Shown: positions 1 through 7,234 of the stretch, piece after piece | Layout of the letters: each line of letters begins with the position of its first letter | How positions within the stretch are numbered: the first letter of the stretch is position 1 | Source: Crocinitomicaceae bacterium | Lineage (GTDB): Bacteria; Bacteroidota; Bacteroidia; Flavobacteriales_D; Crocinitomicaceae | NCBI GenBank assembly: GCA_016708105.1 | Contig: JADJGJ010000001.1 | Location: forward strand, 1,302,001 to 1,366,000 | DNA length: 64,000 bases | Direction of reading: 5' to 3' | Position numbers and translations under genes: made by a program | The notes under the pieces: generated by a model | The model's database searches: none | Told to the model about the DNA's origin: nothing | Seen by the model: the letters and a program-made list of their open reading frames with translations, nothing else

Positions 1-54
1 TACGCGAGAGAAAGATTACTAACCTGAATCATTGATTTTACCGTGTTTCGGCGG

Positions 55-62
55 CAAAGGTA
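55..62 (-). promoter_or_regulatory. Probable -7 promoter box for a leftward gene off the window
   Basis: On the minus strand this reads TACCTTTG, a perfect match to the Bacteroidota -7 consensus TAnnTTTG. No coding sequence begins on the minus strand between here and base 1, so it would serve a gene outside the window. The box alone is short, so this is a plausible call and no more. Confidence 0.4.
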
Positions 63-103
63 GGTGCTTCATCTGCAAAAAATGATCTTTTGTTGTAAAA
101 AAA

Positions 104-134
104 TTTTGTTTTATTGAAATCTGATATATATTTG
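104..134 (+). promoter_or_regulatory. Promoter of the small lipoprotein gene at 177
   Basis: A TTTTG element at 104-108 and TATATTTG at 127-134 lie 18 bases apart, matching the Bacteroidota sigma factor consensus (TTTG at -33, TAnnTTTG at -7). The leader to the ATG at 177 would be about 37 bases and is very AT-rich (repeated TTAA). Confidence 0.6.
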
Positions 135-176
135 CACCATTAATTAATTAATTATTTAAGTAAGTAAAACCAAGTT

Positions 177-545
177 ATGAAATTGAGAACTTTATTAGTA
201 GGAGCAGTTGCAGGATTGTTGCTGACTGCTTGCGGTGGAGGAGCCACTCCAAAAGACGTTACAGAATCATTCATTAAAGCTTTGAACGGCGGTAAATGCG
301 ACGAAGCTAAAGGAATGGCTGTTGAAACTGCTGCTGAAAATGTACAAGCTGCTATTGATGCAGGATGTGCAAGTTCACCAACTGAAATCATTTCTACAGA
401 TTGTACAGAGTCAGGTGAAACTGCAAATTGTACTTGTACTGAAAAAAGAGATGGTATGGAAATGAAATTCAAATACGATCTTAAAAAAGTTGATGGCGCT
501 TGGAAAGTTGCTAACTACGCAAAAGATCTAGGAATGGAAATGTAA
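177..545 (+). CDS. Small lipoprotein, DUF4878-like
   Basis: This 122-aa protein starts with a lipoprotein signal peptide (MKLRTLLVGAVAGLLLTACGG) whose lipobox Cys is residue 19, so it is probably anchored in an envelope membrane. The mature part begins with TPKDVTESFIKAL, contains several Cys residues (CDEAKG, GCASSP, TDCTES, NCTCTE) and ends in DGAWKVANYAKDLGMEM. This layout, an amphipathic helix followed by a small sheet with the 'DGxWKV' strand, resembles the NTF2-like DUF4878 lipoproteins. Function is unknown. It has its own promoter and a strong terminator, so it is probably monocistronic and well expressed. The family assignment is by resemblance only. Confidence 0.7.
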   Translation: MKLRTLLVGAVAGLLLTACGGGATPKDVTESFIKALNGGKCDEAKGMAVETAAENVQAAIDAGCASSPTEIISTDCTESGETANCTCTEKRDGMEMKFKYDLKKVDGAWKVANYAKDLGMEM

Positions 546-570
546 GATCATTTCAAATCCAAAAGATTTC

Positions 571-604
571 AAAAATCCCGTCCGGTTTCCGAGACGGGAT
601 TTTT
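571..604 (+). terminator. Rho-independent terminator after the small lipoprotein gene
   Basis: The arms AAAAATCCCGTC (571-582) and GACGGGATTTTT (593-604) form a 12-bp stem around a 10-base loop and run into a T-rich tract. It sits 26 bases after the stop codon of the gene at 177. Confidence 0.9.
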
Positions 605-680
605 GTTTTATCAGGCAATGCATCTGAATATTGTTGCCTACATTTGTTGAAATTCATTTACACTAAATTCAATTATTGGC

Positions 681-1403
681 ATGATGCCCGTGAATACCCG
701 TTATTTTTTTTGTGCTGTTACGTTGTTCATCCTTTGCAGTTGCTCAGGCTCAGGTGAGTCTGGCCTTGACACGGACACAAGTACTGCGGTGGAGTACAAA
801 CATATTCCGCCCAGTTTACCTGATTCAATTTATCAGCAAATAAAACCAGGCGATATAATAGTGCGTCGTGGTAACGGACCGCTCTCAGCACATATCATGC
901 AAAATACCGAAGAAGAATATTCACACTGCGGTATTATTGTGAAAGAAGGTGATACCTGGAGAGTCATTCACTCTCTTGGAGGTGCAGTAAGTGAACAAGA
1001 AGAAGATGGAGTACAAATTATGGACTTAACTGAATTTGTAAAACATGGTGCTGACTCTATGCTATTTATTTGCCGACCAATTTTTGCTGATTCGCTTGAA
1101 ACAAAAATTCCTGAAAGAGCTTACCATTACTTAAATCTCAGAGTGCCTTTTGACCATTCATTCAGCATGTATTCAACCGACGAATATTACTGCAGTGAAT
1201 TGTTGTACTACATTTTCAAAGATGTGAATGATGGCAAAAATGTATTCATTGTGAGGAAAAAACATCGCACATACATGCTGTTGTTTGCTACCTTTTTTGA
1301 TAGTGAAAAATTCATGCCTATTTTTCATTTGAAAGATGATAACAGAAGAGTACGCATGTTGCCACCTGATTCATTGAGTACTGATACAACTGCTGTTCAA
1401 TAG
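681..1403 (+). CDS. YiiX/YebB-like NlpC/P60-type cysteine peptidase lipoprotein
   Basis: This 240-aa protein has a signal peptide with lipobox-like Cys residues (FILCSCSGSG, about residues 18-22). It then shows the permuted papain-like arrangement of the YiiX/C92 family: KPGDIIVRRG near residue 55, a catalytic-type YSHCGIIV near residue 80 (His-Cys) and YYCSELLYYIF near residue 170 (Cys). Members are predicted amidases or peptidases acting on peptidoglycan or lipids; the substrate here is unknown. The C-terminal tail is Ser/Thr-rich. Its stop codon overlaps the 3' end of the convergent deaminase gene by a few bases. I use the first ATG (681), with the second codon also ATG. Confidence 0.75.
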   Translation: MMPVNTRYFFCAVTLFILCSCSGSGESGLDTDTSTAVEYKHIPPSLPDSIYQQIKPGDIIVRRGNGPLSAHIMQNTEEEYSHCGIIVKEGDTWRVIHSLGGAVSEQEEDGVQIMDLTEFVKHGADSMLFICRPIFADSLETKIPERAYHYLNLRVPFDHSFSMYSTDEYYCSELLYYIFKDVNDGKNVFIVRKKHRTYMLLFATFFDSEKFMPIFHLKDDNRRVRMLPPDSLSTDTTAVQ

Positions 1404-2329
1404 GGAATAGCCCCTTGTAATCCGCCGGTGTGTAATAATACAATGCGGCTATTCTTTTTGAAAAATCCGTCATGTAAATCACGTAAAAATGCGCTGACCA
1501 TTTTGCCGGTATAAACCTGATCAAGTGGAATACCGTGAGCATCAGTAAATGATTTCATATTGGCAAGCAACGTGGCATTGTGCTTTCCGTATCCTCCAAA
1601 ATGCATATCTGTGATCAACCTCAAATCCTTCAATCTTAAGTTTGCTTCAGGAAATTCAATAGACATAGATTGAATTCTTCGCTGAATATCATGAGATAGA
1701 AATTCACCCCCCTTCAGTGCAGACACAGTATTGATGATGCAACCGTTCAGTGAACCCACAAGTAAACCCGCGGCAGTTGTGCCTGTACCCGCTGCGGTGT
1801 ATACATAATCCGGTGTGAAAGGTATTTCATGCATTATTTCAGAACAGCCCTCAGCACCGGCGTTGTTTGCACCACCTTCAGGAACAATATACACGTTGCC
1901 AAAAATAGCTTTGAGCTGTGCATGAAAATTTGCATCGTATCTTTTTTGATATGCTTGTCGGGTAACAAAGTGAAATTGCATCTTATTTTCTGAAGCAGCA
2001 CGAAGTGTATCGTTGCTTTGTGCGTGTAATTCATCACCTCGGATAACCCCAATTGTTGGTACACCTGCCATGTTACCAAAGGCTGCTGTTGCGGCAATGT
2101 GATTGGAATAAGCGCCCCCGAAAGTAAGTAATGCATGATAATTACCTGCCTTGAATTTTTCAATATTGTATTTTAATTTTCTCCATTTATTGCCGGATAC
2201 TTCAGCGTGAATCATGTCATCTCGTTTTACAAAAACTGAAATATCTTGCTCAACAAAAACAGGTGAATCTATTTTTTGCAGTGGAGAAGGAATTTTTAAT
2301 TCCTGCCATCTTGTTGTTTCTGCGTTCAC
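1397..2329 (-). CDS. 1-aminocyclopropane-1-carboxylate deaminase / D-cysteine desulfhydrase family protein
   Basis: This 310-aa protein belongs to the PLP-dependent tryptophan-synthase beta superfamily (fold type II). The PLP lysine lies in the family motif SGNKWRKLKYN near residues 45-55, followed by LTFGGAYSNHIAATA, and the phosphate-binding glycine loop is AAGTGTTAAGLL near residue 180. Relatives deaminate ACC or desulfurate D-cysteine; sequence alone does not separate these substrates. The 3' end converges with the peptidase gene at 681-1403 and overlaps it slightly. It stands alone on this strand. Confidence 0.8.
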   Translation of the reverse strand: MNAETTRWQELKIPSPLQKIDSPVFVEQDISVFVKRDDMIHAEVSGNKWRKLKYNIEKFKAGNYHALLTFGGAYSNHIAATAAFGNMAGVPTIGVIRGDELHAQSNDTLRAASENKMQFHFVTRQAYQKRYDANFHAQLKAIFGNVYIVPEGGANNAGAEGCSEIMHEIPFTPDYVYTAAGTGTTAAGLLVGSLNGCIINTVSALKGGEFLSHDIQRRIQSMSIEFPEANLRLKDLRLITDMHFGGYGKHNATLLANMKSFTDAHGIPLDQVYTGKMVSAFLRDLHDGFFKKNSRIVLLHTGGLQGAIPY

Positions 2330-2386
2330 TAAATCAAATGAAAAAATTTCTGCTTAAAGATAGCGCTGATTCCAATACAAACTATT

Positions 2387-2394
2387 TACCTTTG
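2387..2394 (+). promoter_or_regulatory. -7 promoter box upstream of the TPP riboswitch
   Basis: TACCTTTG is a perfect TAnnTTTG box about ten bases before the riboswitch aptamer begins, so transcription would start at the aptamer. No clear TTG -33 element is visible at the usual distance. Confidence 0.6.
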
Positions 2395-2402
2395 TCATGT
2401 CT

Positions 2403-2477
2403 CTAAGGGGTGCTGTCATAATTGGCGGCTGAGATTATACCCATTGACCTGATCAGGATAATGCCTGCGAAGGAAAG
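2403..2477 (+). promoter_or_regulatory. TPP (thiamine pyrophosphate) riboswitch, THI element
   Basis: The conserved blocks of the TPP aptamer appear in order: AGGGGTGC (2406-2413), GGCTGAGATTATACCC (2426-2441), GACCTGATCAGGATAATGCC (2446-2465), then GCGAAGGAAA (2467-2476). This matches the THI-box consensus closely. It lies 67 bases before the ATG of a TonB-dependent receptor, so it should lower expression of that receptor when TPP is abundant. I did not find a strong intrinsic terminator between aptamer and start codon, so control at translation initiation is likelier. Confidence 0.95.
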
Positions 2478-2543
2478 TGACAAGTTGGTTTTATTATTAA
2501 TTTCCCAGGAACCAGCCCCTTGTTCTTGTTAAAATGTTTAAAC

Positions 2544-5015
2544 ATGAAAACAAGAATCATGCTGTTGATCTGGGCGTCTATCATTGGCGTTCCGGTTTCA
2601 AGCACAGCACAAACCACCTTGAGTGGTAAAATCAAAAATGAAATAGGTGAAGGTGTGCCGGGCGCCAGAATTATGATTGATCAAACGTATCAGTATGTTG
2701 TTTCAACACCTGACGGCACTTATGAAATTACAGATGTAGCTTTAGGCATTGCCATTATTGAAGTGCGTGCGTTTGGATACCAGTTGCTGCGCGATACATT
2801 GCAAATCAGCGGTGCAAGTATGGTGCATGATTTTGACTTGATACCTGTTGAGTATTTTTCTGAAGAAGTTGTTGTTTCCACAACACGCGCAGGTGAAAAA
2901 ACACCAACAACGTATACTAATCTTGGAGTACAAAAAATTGAACAACAAAATTTTGGTCAGGATATGCCTTATTTATTCAATCTCACGCCATCAACTGTTG
3001 TTACTTCAGATGCCGGTGCCGGGGTGGGTTATACCGGAATCAGAATACGTGGTGTTGATCCAACACGAACCAATGTGACCATTAATGGAATACCCGTGAA
3101 CGATTCAGAATCACACGGTACGTGGTGGGTGAACATGCCTGACTTTGCATCATCTGCTGAGAGTGTTCAAATTCAACGTGGTGTTGGCACATCATCAAAT
3201 GGTGCGGCGGCATTTGGTGCAAGTATCAATATTAAAACTAACGAGGTGAGAAAGGATCCGTATGCGCAAATATCAAATTCATTTGGATCATTCAATACAC
3301 TTAAAAACACAGTACAAGTAGGTTCAGGTTTATTGAATAATCAGTTCACAGTAGATGCCCGATTGTCTAGAATTTCATCTGATGGATATATTGATAGAGC
3401 AAGTTCAAACCTGCAGTCTTTTTATCTTTCATCTGCGTGGTTAGGAAAAAAATCTATTCTACGTGCAACAGTTTTTGGCGGAAAAGAAATTACGTATCAG
3501 GCATGGAACGGAACACCTGAAGCAGTATTAGAAGAAAATACCGATTCTCTAACCGCTCATTATTACAATAATTTAGGATACTTATATCTTGATCAGAATG
3601 ATAGTATAAATCTTTTCAATGCCGGCCGCACATACAATTATTATACTTACGAAAATGAAGTAGATCATTATCAGCAAACGCATTATCAATTACATTTTCT
3701 GCAAAGCATTAACCAAAAAATTAATTTCAATTTAGCAGGTCATTATACAAGAGGGTTTGGTTACTATGAGCAATTTAAGCGTGGTGAAACCTTGACTGAT
3801 TATGGTTTGAATCCTGTTATCATTTCAACTGATACAATTTCAACTACTGATTTAATCAGACGACGCTGGTTGGATAATCATTTTTATGGCGCTGTTTTTT
3901 CTTTGAATTATACTAACCTGAAAGGTATCCAAATTACCTGGGGAGGAGCAGCAAATCAATATCTTGGAAAACATTTTGGAGAAATTATTTGGGCTGAATA
4001 TGCCAGCAATGGTGAAATTCGTGAGCGCTATTATGAAAGTGAGTCAAACAAAACAGATCTCAGTTCTTATTTAAAATTCAACTATGCATTAAAGCGGTTT
4101 TCATTTTATGCAGATGTCCAATTTCGTTATATTGATTATGCATTTGTTGGTCCGGCGCAAGTGAATGGTGAATTGTTAGATACAGATCAGCAGGTGAATT
4201 ATCAATTTCTGAATCCAAAACTGGGTTTGATGTATGATTTCAATGATCGTCATTCAGCTTATCTTTCATTTGCAGTAGCTAATCGTGAACCCGTGCGGGA
4301 TGATTTTGTGAATAGCACACCTGATTCTAGACCAAAGCATGAAACCTTGCAGGATATTGAACTGGGCTATCGTTTCAAAGCAAGAAAAACCATGATGAAT
4401 TTGACCGGGTTTTACATGAATTATCAAAACCAATTGATATTAACAGGAGCCATCAATGACGTAGGCGCTTATGCCCGTACCAATGTAGATAAAAGTTATA
4501 GAACCGGCCTAGAATTAGAAGCAGGATACATGATTTTAAATAATCTCAGCGTGTCAGGAAATTGTACTTACAGTTTAAATAAAATTCCATCATTCACTGA
4601 GTATTTTGATGACTATGACAACGGTGGTCAGGCAAGCGTTACACATACAAAAACAGATATTGCATTTTCACCCAACTTAATTGCTGCTGTTGCGCTGGAA
4701 TATCTTCCAATAAAAAGCTTGCGATTTACCTTCACCACCAAATACGTTGATAAACAATATTTAGATAATACCATGAATTCTGATCGGTCATTAGATGCTT
4801 ATCTGGTGTCAAATGTTGAACTTGCTTATACCTGGCGTTTAAAATTATTTGAAGAAATTCAGTTAGGTGTTCAACTGAATAATATTTTTAATGAATTATA
4901 TGAAAACAATGGATATACGTACAGCTATTTATACGGTGCCAAGGTGTATACTGAGAACTTTTATTACCCGCAAGCCGGTTTTAACTGGATGTCAAGACTT
5001 GTTATAAAATTTTAG
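2544..5015 (+). CDS. TonB-dependent outer-membrane receptor under a TPP riboswitch, probable thiamine importer
   Basis: This 823-aa protein, counted from the ATG at 2544, begins with a signal peptide (MKTRIMLLIWASIIGVPVSSTAQ). A carboxypeptidase-regulatory-like domain follows at about residues 25-105 (SGKIKNEIGEGVPGARIMID), then a plug domain at about 115-235 (EVVVSTTRAG, GIRIRGVDPTRTNVTINGIP, SVQIQRGVG), and a long beta-barrel ending in an aromatic residue (SRLVIKF). TonB-dependent receptors controlled by THI elements are known in Bacteroidota as thiamine or thiamine-precursor importers, and the riboswitch immediately upstream supports that role. No thiamine synthesis or inner-membrane transporter gene follows; the next thing downstream is an IS. 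An upstream TTG at 2520 is in frame, but the ATG fits the signal peptide better. Confidence 0.88.
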   Translation: MKTRIMLLIWASIIGVPVSSTAQTTLSGKIKNEIGEGVPGARIMIDQTYQYVVSTPDGTYEITDVALGIAIIEVRAFGYQLLRDTLQISGASMVHDFDLIPVEYFSEEVVVSTTRAGEKTPTTYTNLGVQKIEQQNFGQDMPYLFNLTPSTVVTSDAGAGVGYTGIRIRGVDPTRTNVTINGIPVNDSESHGTWWVNMPDFASSAESVQIQRGVGTSSNGAAAFGASINIKTNEVRKDPYAQISNSFGSFNTLKNTVQVGSGLLNNQFTVDARLSRISSDGYIDRASSNLQSFYLSSAWLGKKSILRATVFGGKEITYQAWNGTPEAVLEENTDSLTAHYYNNLGYLYLDQNDSINLFNAGRTYNYYTYENEVDHYQQTHYQLHFLQSINQKINFNLAGHYTRGFGYYEQFKRGETLTDYGLNPVIISTDTISTTDLIRRRWLDNHFYGAVFSLNYTNLKGIQITWGGAANQYLGKHFGEIIWAEYASNGEIRERYYESESNKTDLSSYLKFNYALKRFSFYADVQFRYIDYAFVGPAQVNGELLDTDQQVNYQFLNPKLGLMYDFNDRHSAYLSFAVANREPVRDDFVNSTPDSRPKHETLQDIELGYRFKARKTMMNLTGFYMNYQNQLILTGAINDVGAYARTNVDKSYRTGLELEAGYMILNNLSVSGNCTYSLNKIPSFTEYFDDYDNGGQASVTHTKTDIAFSPNLIAAVALEYLPIKSLRFTFTTKYVDKQYLDNTMNSDRSLDAYLVSNVELAYTWRLKLFEEIQLGVQLNNIFNELYENNGYTYSYLYGAKVYTENFYYPQAGFNWMSRLVIKF

Positions 5016-5045
5016 TTCTGTGAATACGAAACAAAAACAAACAAT

Positions 5046-5054
5046 AAATTGAAT
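5046..5054. repeat. Left 9-bp target site duplication of the IS4-like element
   Basis: AAATTGAAT directly precedes the left terminal repeat and occurs again directly after the right one (6454-6462). Confidence 0.85.
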
Positions 5055-5080
5055 CACTACTGTCCGATAAAAAAAATTTA

Positions 5081-5113
5081 AAAGCGGGATTTCCATAACA
5101 GATTTCCCGCTTT
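5081..5113 (+). terminator. Hairpin inside the left end of the IS
   Basis: AAAGCGGGA (5081-5089) pairs with TCCCGCTTT (5105-5113). It lies between the TonB receptor stop codon and the transposase start, so it may end upstream transcription. There is no long T tract after it, so its efficiency is uncertain. Confidence 0.5.
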
Positions 5114-5145
5114 AGTGTAATTTGGTTTTGACGAACTAAATACAC

Positions 5146-6353
5146 ATGAATAAAAGTAACTACTTTTTTTGGACAGTCGGTTTTCGGACAGCTGATTTCT
5201 TTAATTGACCCAACTCTTGTAAGCAGAGTGGTTAAGAACCGTAACTCTGATTATTATACCAAACGATTTGACACATCTGATCACTTAATCAGCATGTTGT
5301 TTTCAACTTTCGCCAATTGTTCATCGTTGCGAGAGGTTGCCGGTGCTATGCTTGGGCTCAAAGGAAAGACAAATCATTTTCAGTTAAAAACATTCCGCAC
5401 AAAAGCACGTTGAGTGATGCAAATGCTCGAAGGAGTCATGAGGTTTTTCAAGAGATTTATTATTTATTGTACAAAGAGTACTCAGGGGTTATCTCGGACA
5501 GCCGAAAACAATATGTATGGGAACAAAGAGTGGAAATTATTGATTCAACAACTATTTCATTGTTTCGTGATTTATTGAGCTGTGTTGGCAGAAAATCCTC
5601 CAATGGCAAAAGAAAAGGAGGCATAAAAGTACACACTCAAATTAATCTTCAGGAACAGGTTCCAAAACTGATTTGGTTTTCATCAGCGACAACACACGAT
5701 AAAAAATTCCTTAAAAAACTTAAGCTGGAAAAAGGCAAAATAGCTGTGTTTGATAAAGGATATAATGATTATAAAACCTTTGATGAATTCACACAAAACA
5801 ACATCTATTTTGTCACCAGACTAAAATCAAATGCAACCTATGAATTGGTTGTAGAAAATGATATTCCCAGCTATATTGACGCAGGTGTATTGAAAGATGA
5901 AATTATAAAAGTTGAAGTCAAAGACAACGGAAAATATCTCAAAACTACTGAACTCAGAAGAATTGCTTACTGGGATGACGAACACAAAAGATGCTTTGAA
6001 TTTATAACCAACATACAAGGGATGAACGCAGGACACATCGCACTCATTTACAAAAAACGATGGCAAATTGAATTACTTTTCAAACAGCTCAAACAAAACT
6101 TTCCGCTAAAATATTTTTTAGGCGACAATGAGAATGCAATCAAAATTCAGATTTGGTGTACGCTAATAGTGAATCTGCTGTTGACCGTTATCCACAAAAA
6201 ATTAAACGAAAATGGGCTTTCTCTAATCTGGCCAACTTTTGCAGACTGCATCTCTTCAATTACATTCATCTGATCAAATTTCTAGAAAATCCAGAAAAAG
6301 ATTGGCTAGTTGAAATAGATCCACAACTTCAATTCGAATTTAGTTCAGCCTGA
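5146..6353 (+). pseudogene. IS4-family transposase (DUF4372 N-terminus), broken by three single-base frameshifts
   Basis: Read across three frames this is a nearly full-length DDE transposase of about 400 aa. The N-terminus starts MNKSNYFF (ATG 5146) and continues in another frame as FGQLISLIDPTLVSRVV, which is the DUF4372 region. The catalytic core shows IDSTTISLF (first Asp), AVFDKGYND (second Asp) and the IS4 signature YKKRWQIELLFKQLK with Y-x2-R-x3-E-x6-K spacing. The C-terminus is RKWAFSNLANFCRLHLFNY. The shifts map to a T run near 5163-5169 (one base too many), an A run near 5388-5393 (one too few) and an A run near 6195-6200 (one too few). No other stop codon interrupts the core. It is either recently inactivated or carries consensus errors. 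Confidence 0.85.
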
Positions 6354-6453
6354 AAAGAGGGGGCTTACTTTTGAAATACAAGGCTTTTCATACGCAACCA
6401 TGAGGGTTTTGAAAGGGTTTTTACGTACTTTTAGTTTTTATCGGACAGTAGTG

Positions 6454-6462
6454 AAATTGAAT
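6454..6462. repeat. Right 9-bp target site duplication of the IS4-like element
   Basis: AAATTGAAT immediately follows the right terminal repeat and equals the bases before the left end. Confidence 0.85.
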
Positions 6463-6524
6463 ACAAGGCAGAAGAATTTCATATTCAATAGTACGAAAAA
6501 ATAAGGAGAGGGGGCAAGTTGCTC

Positions 6525-6641
6525 CTTTGTCGTTTTGGATTTTCCTCCCCCATAATCCCCCTATGGGAGGGGGAATGCTTTTGTTGTCTCGCAGAGGGAA
6601 CACACATGGTTTCCCCCTTTGGAGGGGGAATAAGGGGGAGG
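6525..6641. repeat. 117-bp repeat, copy A, on the 3' side of the DUF559 gene
   Basis: This copy begins CTTTGTCGTTTTGGATTTTC and ends AAGGGGGAGG. It is nearly identical to 7111-7227 in the same orientation. Each copy holds two C/G-rich palindromic modules (a CCTCCCCC ... GGGAGGGGG hairpin and a CCCCCTTTGGAGGGGG hairpin) joined by ATGCTTTTGTTGTCTCGCAG. Differences between copies are few and mainly fall within or next to the hairpin loops. Confidence 0.9.
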
Positions 6642-6644
6642 AAA
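6611..6644. repeat. 34-bp inverted repeat, left arm around the DUF559 gene
   Basis: The arm TTCCCCCTTTGGAGGGGGA...GGAGGAAA matches the reverse complement of 7051-7084 at 32 of 34 bases. The DUF559 stop codon lies only three bases inside this arm. Confidence 0.85.
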
Positions 6645-6647
6645 AAA

Positions 6648-7025
6648 CTACCGGTTCTTCAAAACAGATACAGCATGAATTATCCTGTCATGTACATGAT
6701 CAAACTGATTCAGTACCTCTCCTTCATGAAAACGCAAAATAGCATAACCAAGTGATTCTATTTTTTGCTGACGGTAATTGTCATATTCGGACTTAGCGAC
6801 ATGAGAAGTTCCATCAATTTCTATAATTAGTTGCAATTCTGCTGAAAAAAAATCTACGATGAATTTATCTATAGGTCTTTGTCTCTTAAACTTTACTCCT
6901 GATCTCCCTCGCGAGAGCAAGGCTTTCCATAAGAACTTTTCCGCTAAAGAGACGGACTCATTTCTATGTTCTCTTGCATATTCACGAAGACGTGGGTTGT
7001 AATAATTGAAGTTGTTTGATGACAT
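6648..7025 (-). CDS. DUF559 (Vsr/REase-like) endonuclease-domain protein
   Basis: This 125-aa protein has the DUF559 pattern: a basic N-terminal helix (NPRLREYAREHRNES), then AEKFLWKALLSRGRSGVKFKRQ, and a restriction-endonuclease-like core DFFSAELQLIIEIDGTSH in which the Asp and Glu are the likely metal ligands. It ends with DNYRQQKIESLGYAILRFHEGEVLN. Such proteins are predicted nucleases related to very-short-patch-repair endonucleases; their substrate is not known. The gene fills nearly all the space between two 34-bp inverted repeats, and 117-bp direct repeats lie at and beyond them. This suggests that the gene and repeats move or persist together. Start is the ATG at 7025. Confidence 0.85.
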   Translation of the reverse strand: MSSNNFNYYNPRLREYAREHRNESVSLAEKFLWKALLSRGRSGVKFKRQRPIDKFIVDFFSAELQLIIEIDGTSHVAKSEYDNYRQQKIESLGYAILRFHEGEVLNQFDHVHDRIIHAVSVLKNR

Positions 7026-7050
7026 AAAATAAATAACTACGAATTAGATA

Positions 7051-7084
7051 TTTCCTCCCCCTCAATCCCCCTCCAAAGGGGGAA
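7051..7084. repeat. 34-bp inverted repeat, right arm around the DUF559 gene
   Basis: This arm begins TTTCCTCCCCCTCAATCCCC and is the inverted partner of 6611-6644 (32 of 34 positions). It lies 26 bases upstream of the DUF559 start codon and could also be part of its promoter region. Confidence 0.85.
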
Positions 7085-7110
7085 TAGTTGTCGGGTTTCG
7101 TGGTTTTTTT

Positions 7111-7227
7111 CTTTGTCGTTTTGGATTTTCCTCCCCCTTAATCCCCCTCGGGGGGGGAATGCTTTTGTTGTCTCGCAGAGGGAACGCACGTGGTTTCCCC
7201 CTTTGGAGAGGGGGATAAAGGGGGAGG
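7111..7227. repeat. 117-bp repeat, copy B, on the 5' side of the DUF559 gene
   Basis: Same orientation and length as copy A (6525-6641). It ends eight bases before the end of the P5C dehydrogenase gene, so its hairpins may also serve as that gene's terminator. The rest of the gap 7026-7234 is the inverted arm and a T-rich linker. Confidence 0.9.
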
Positions 7228-7234
7228 TAATTTC

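Larger units (their letters stand above)
5055..6453. mobile_element. IS4-family-like insertion sequence, 1,399 bp
   Basis: Both ends carry the same 19-bp inverted repeat, CACTACTGTCCGATAAAAA at 5055-5073 and its reverse complement ending at 6453. A 9-bp direct duplication flanks it, so the element transposed as a unit and its ends are undamaged. The single gene inside is an IS4-type transposase broken by three frameshifts. A hairpin just inside the left end (5081-5113) could shield it from read-through from the TonB receptor gene. A 353-bp element at 13000-13352 shares the terminal sequence and the length of the target duplication. Confidence 0.9.

Noticed and set aside
6519..6755. Plus-strand frames across the hairpin repeats and the DUF559 3' end
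   Set aside because: They translate palindromic repeat DNA and run opposite a well-supported gene.
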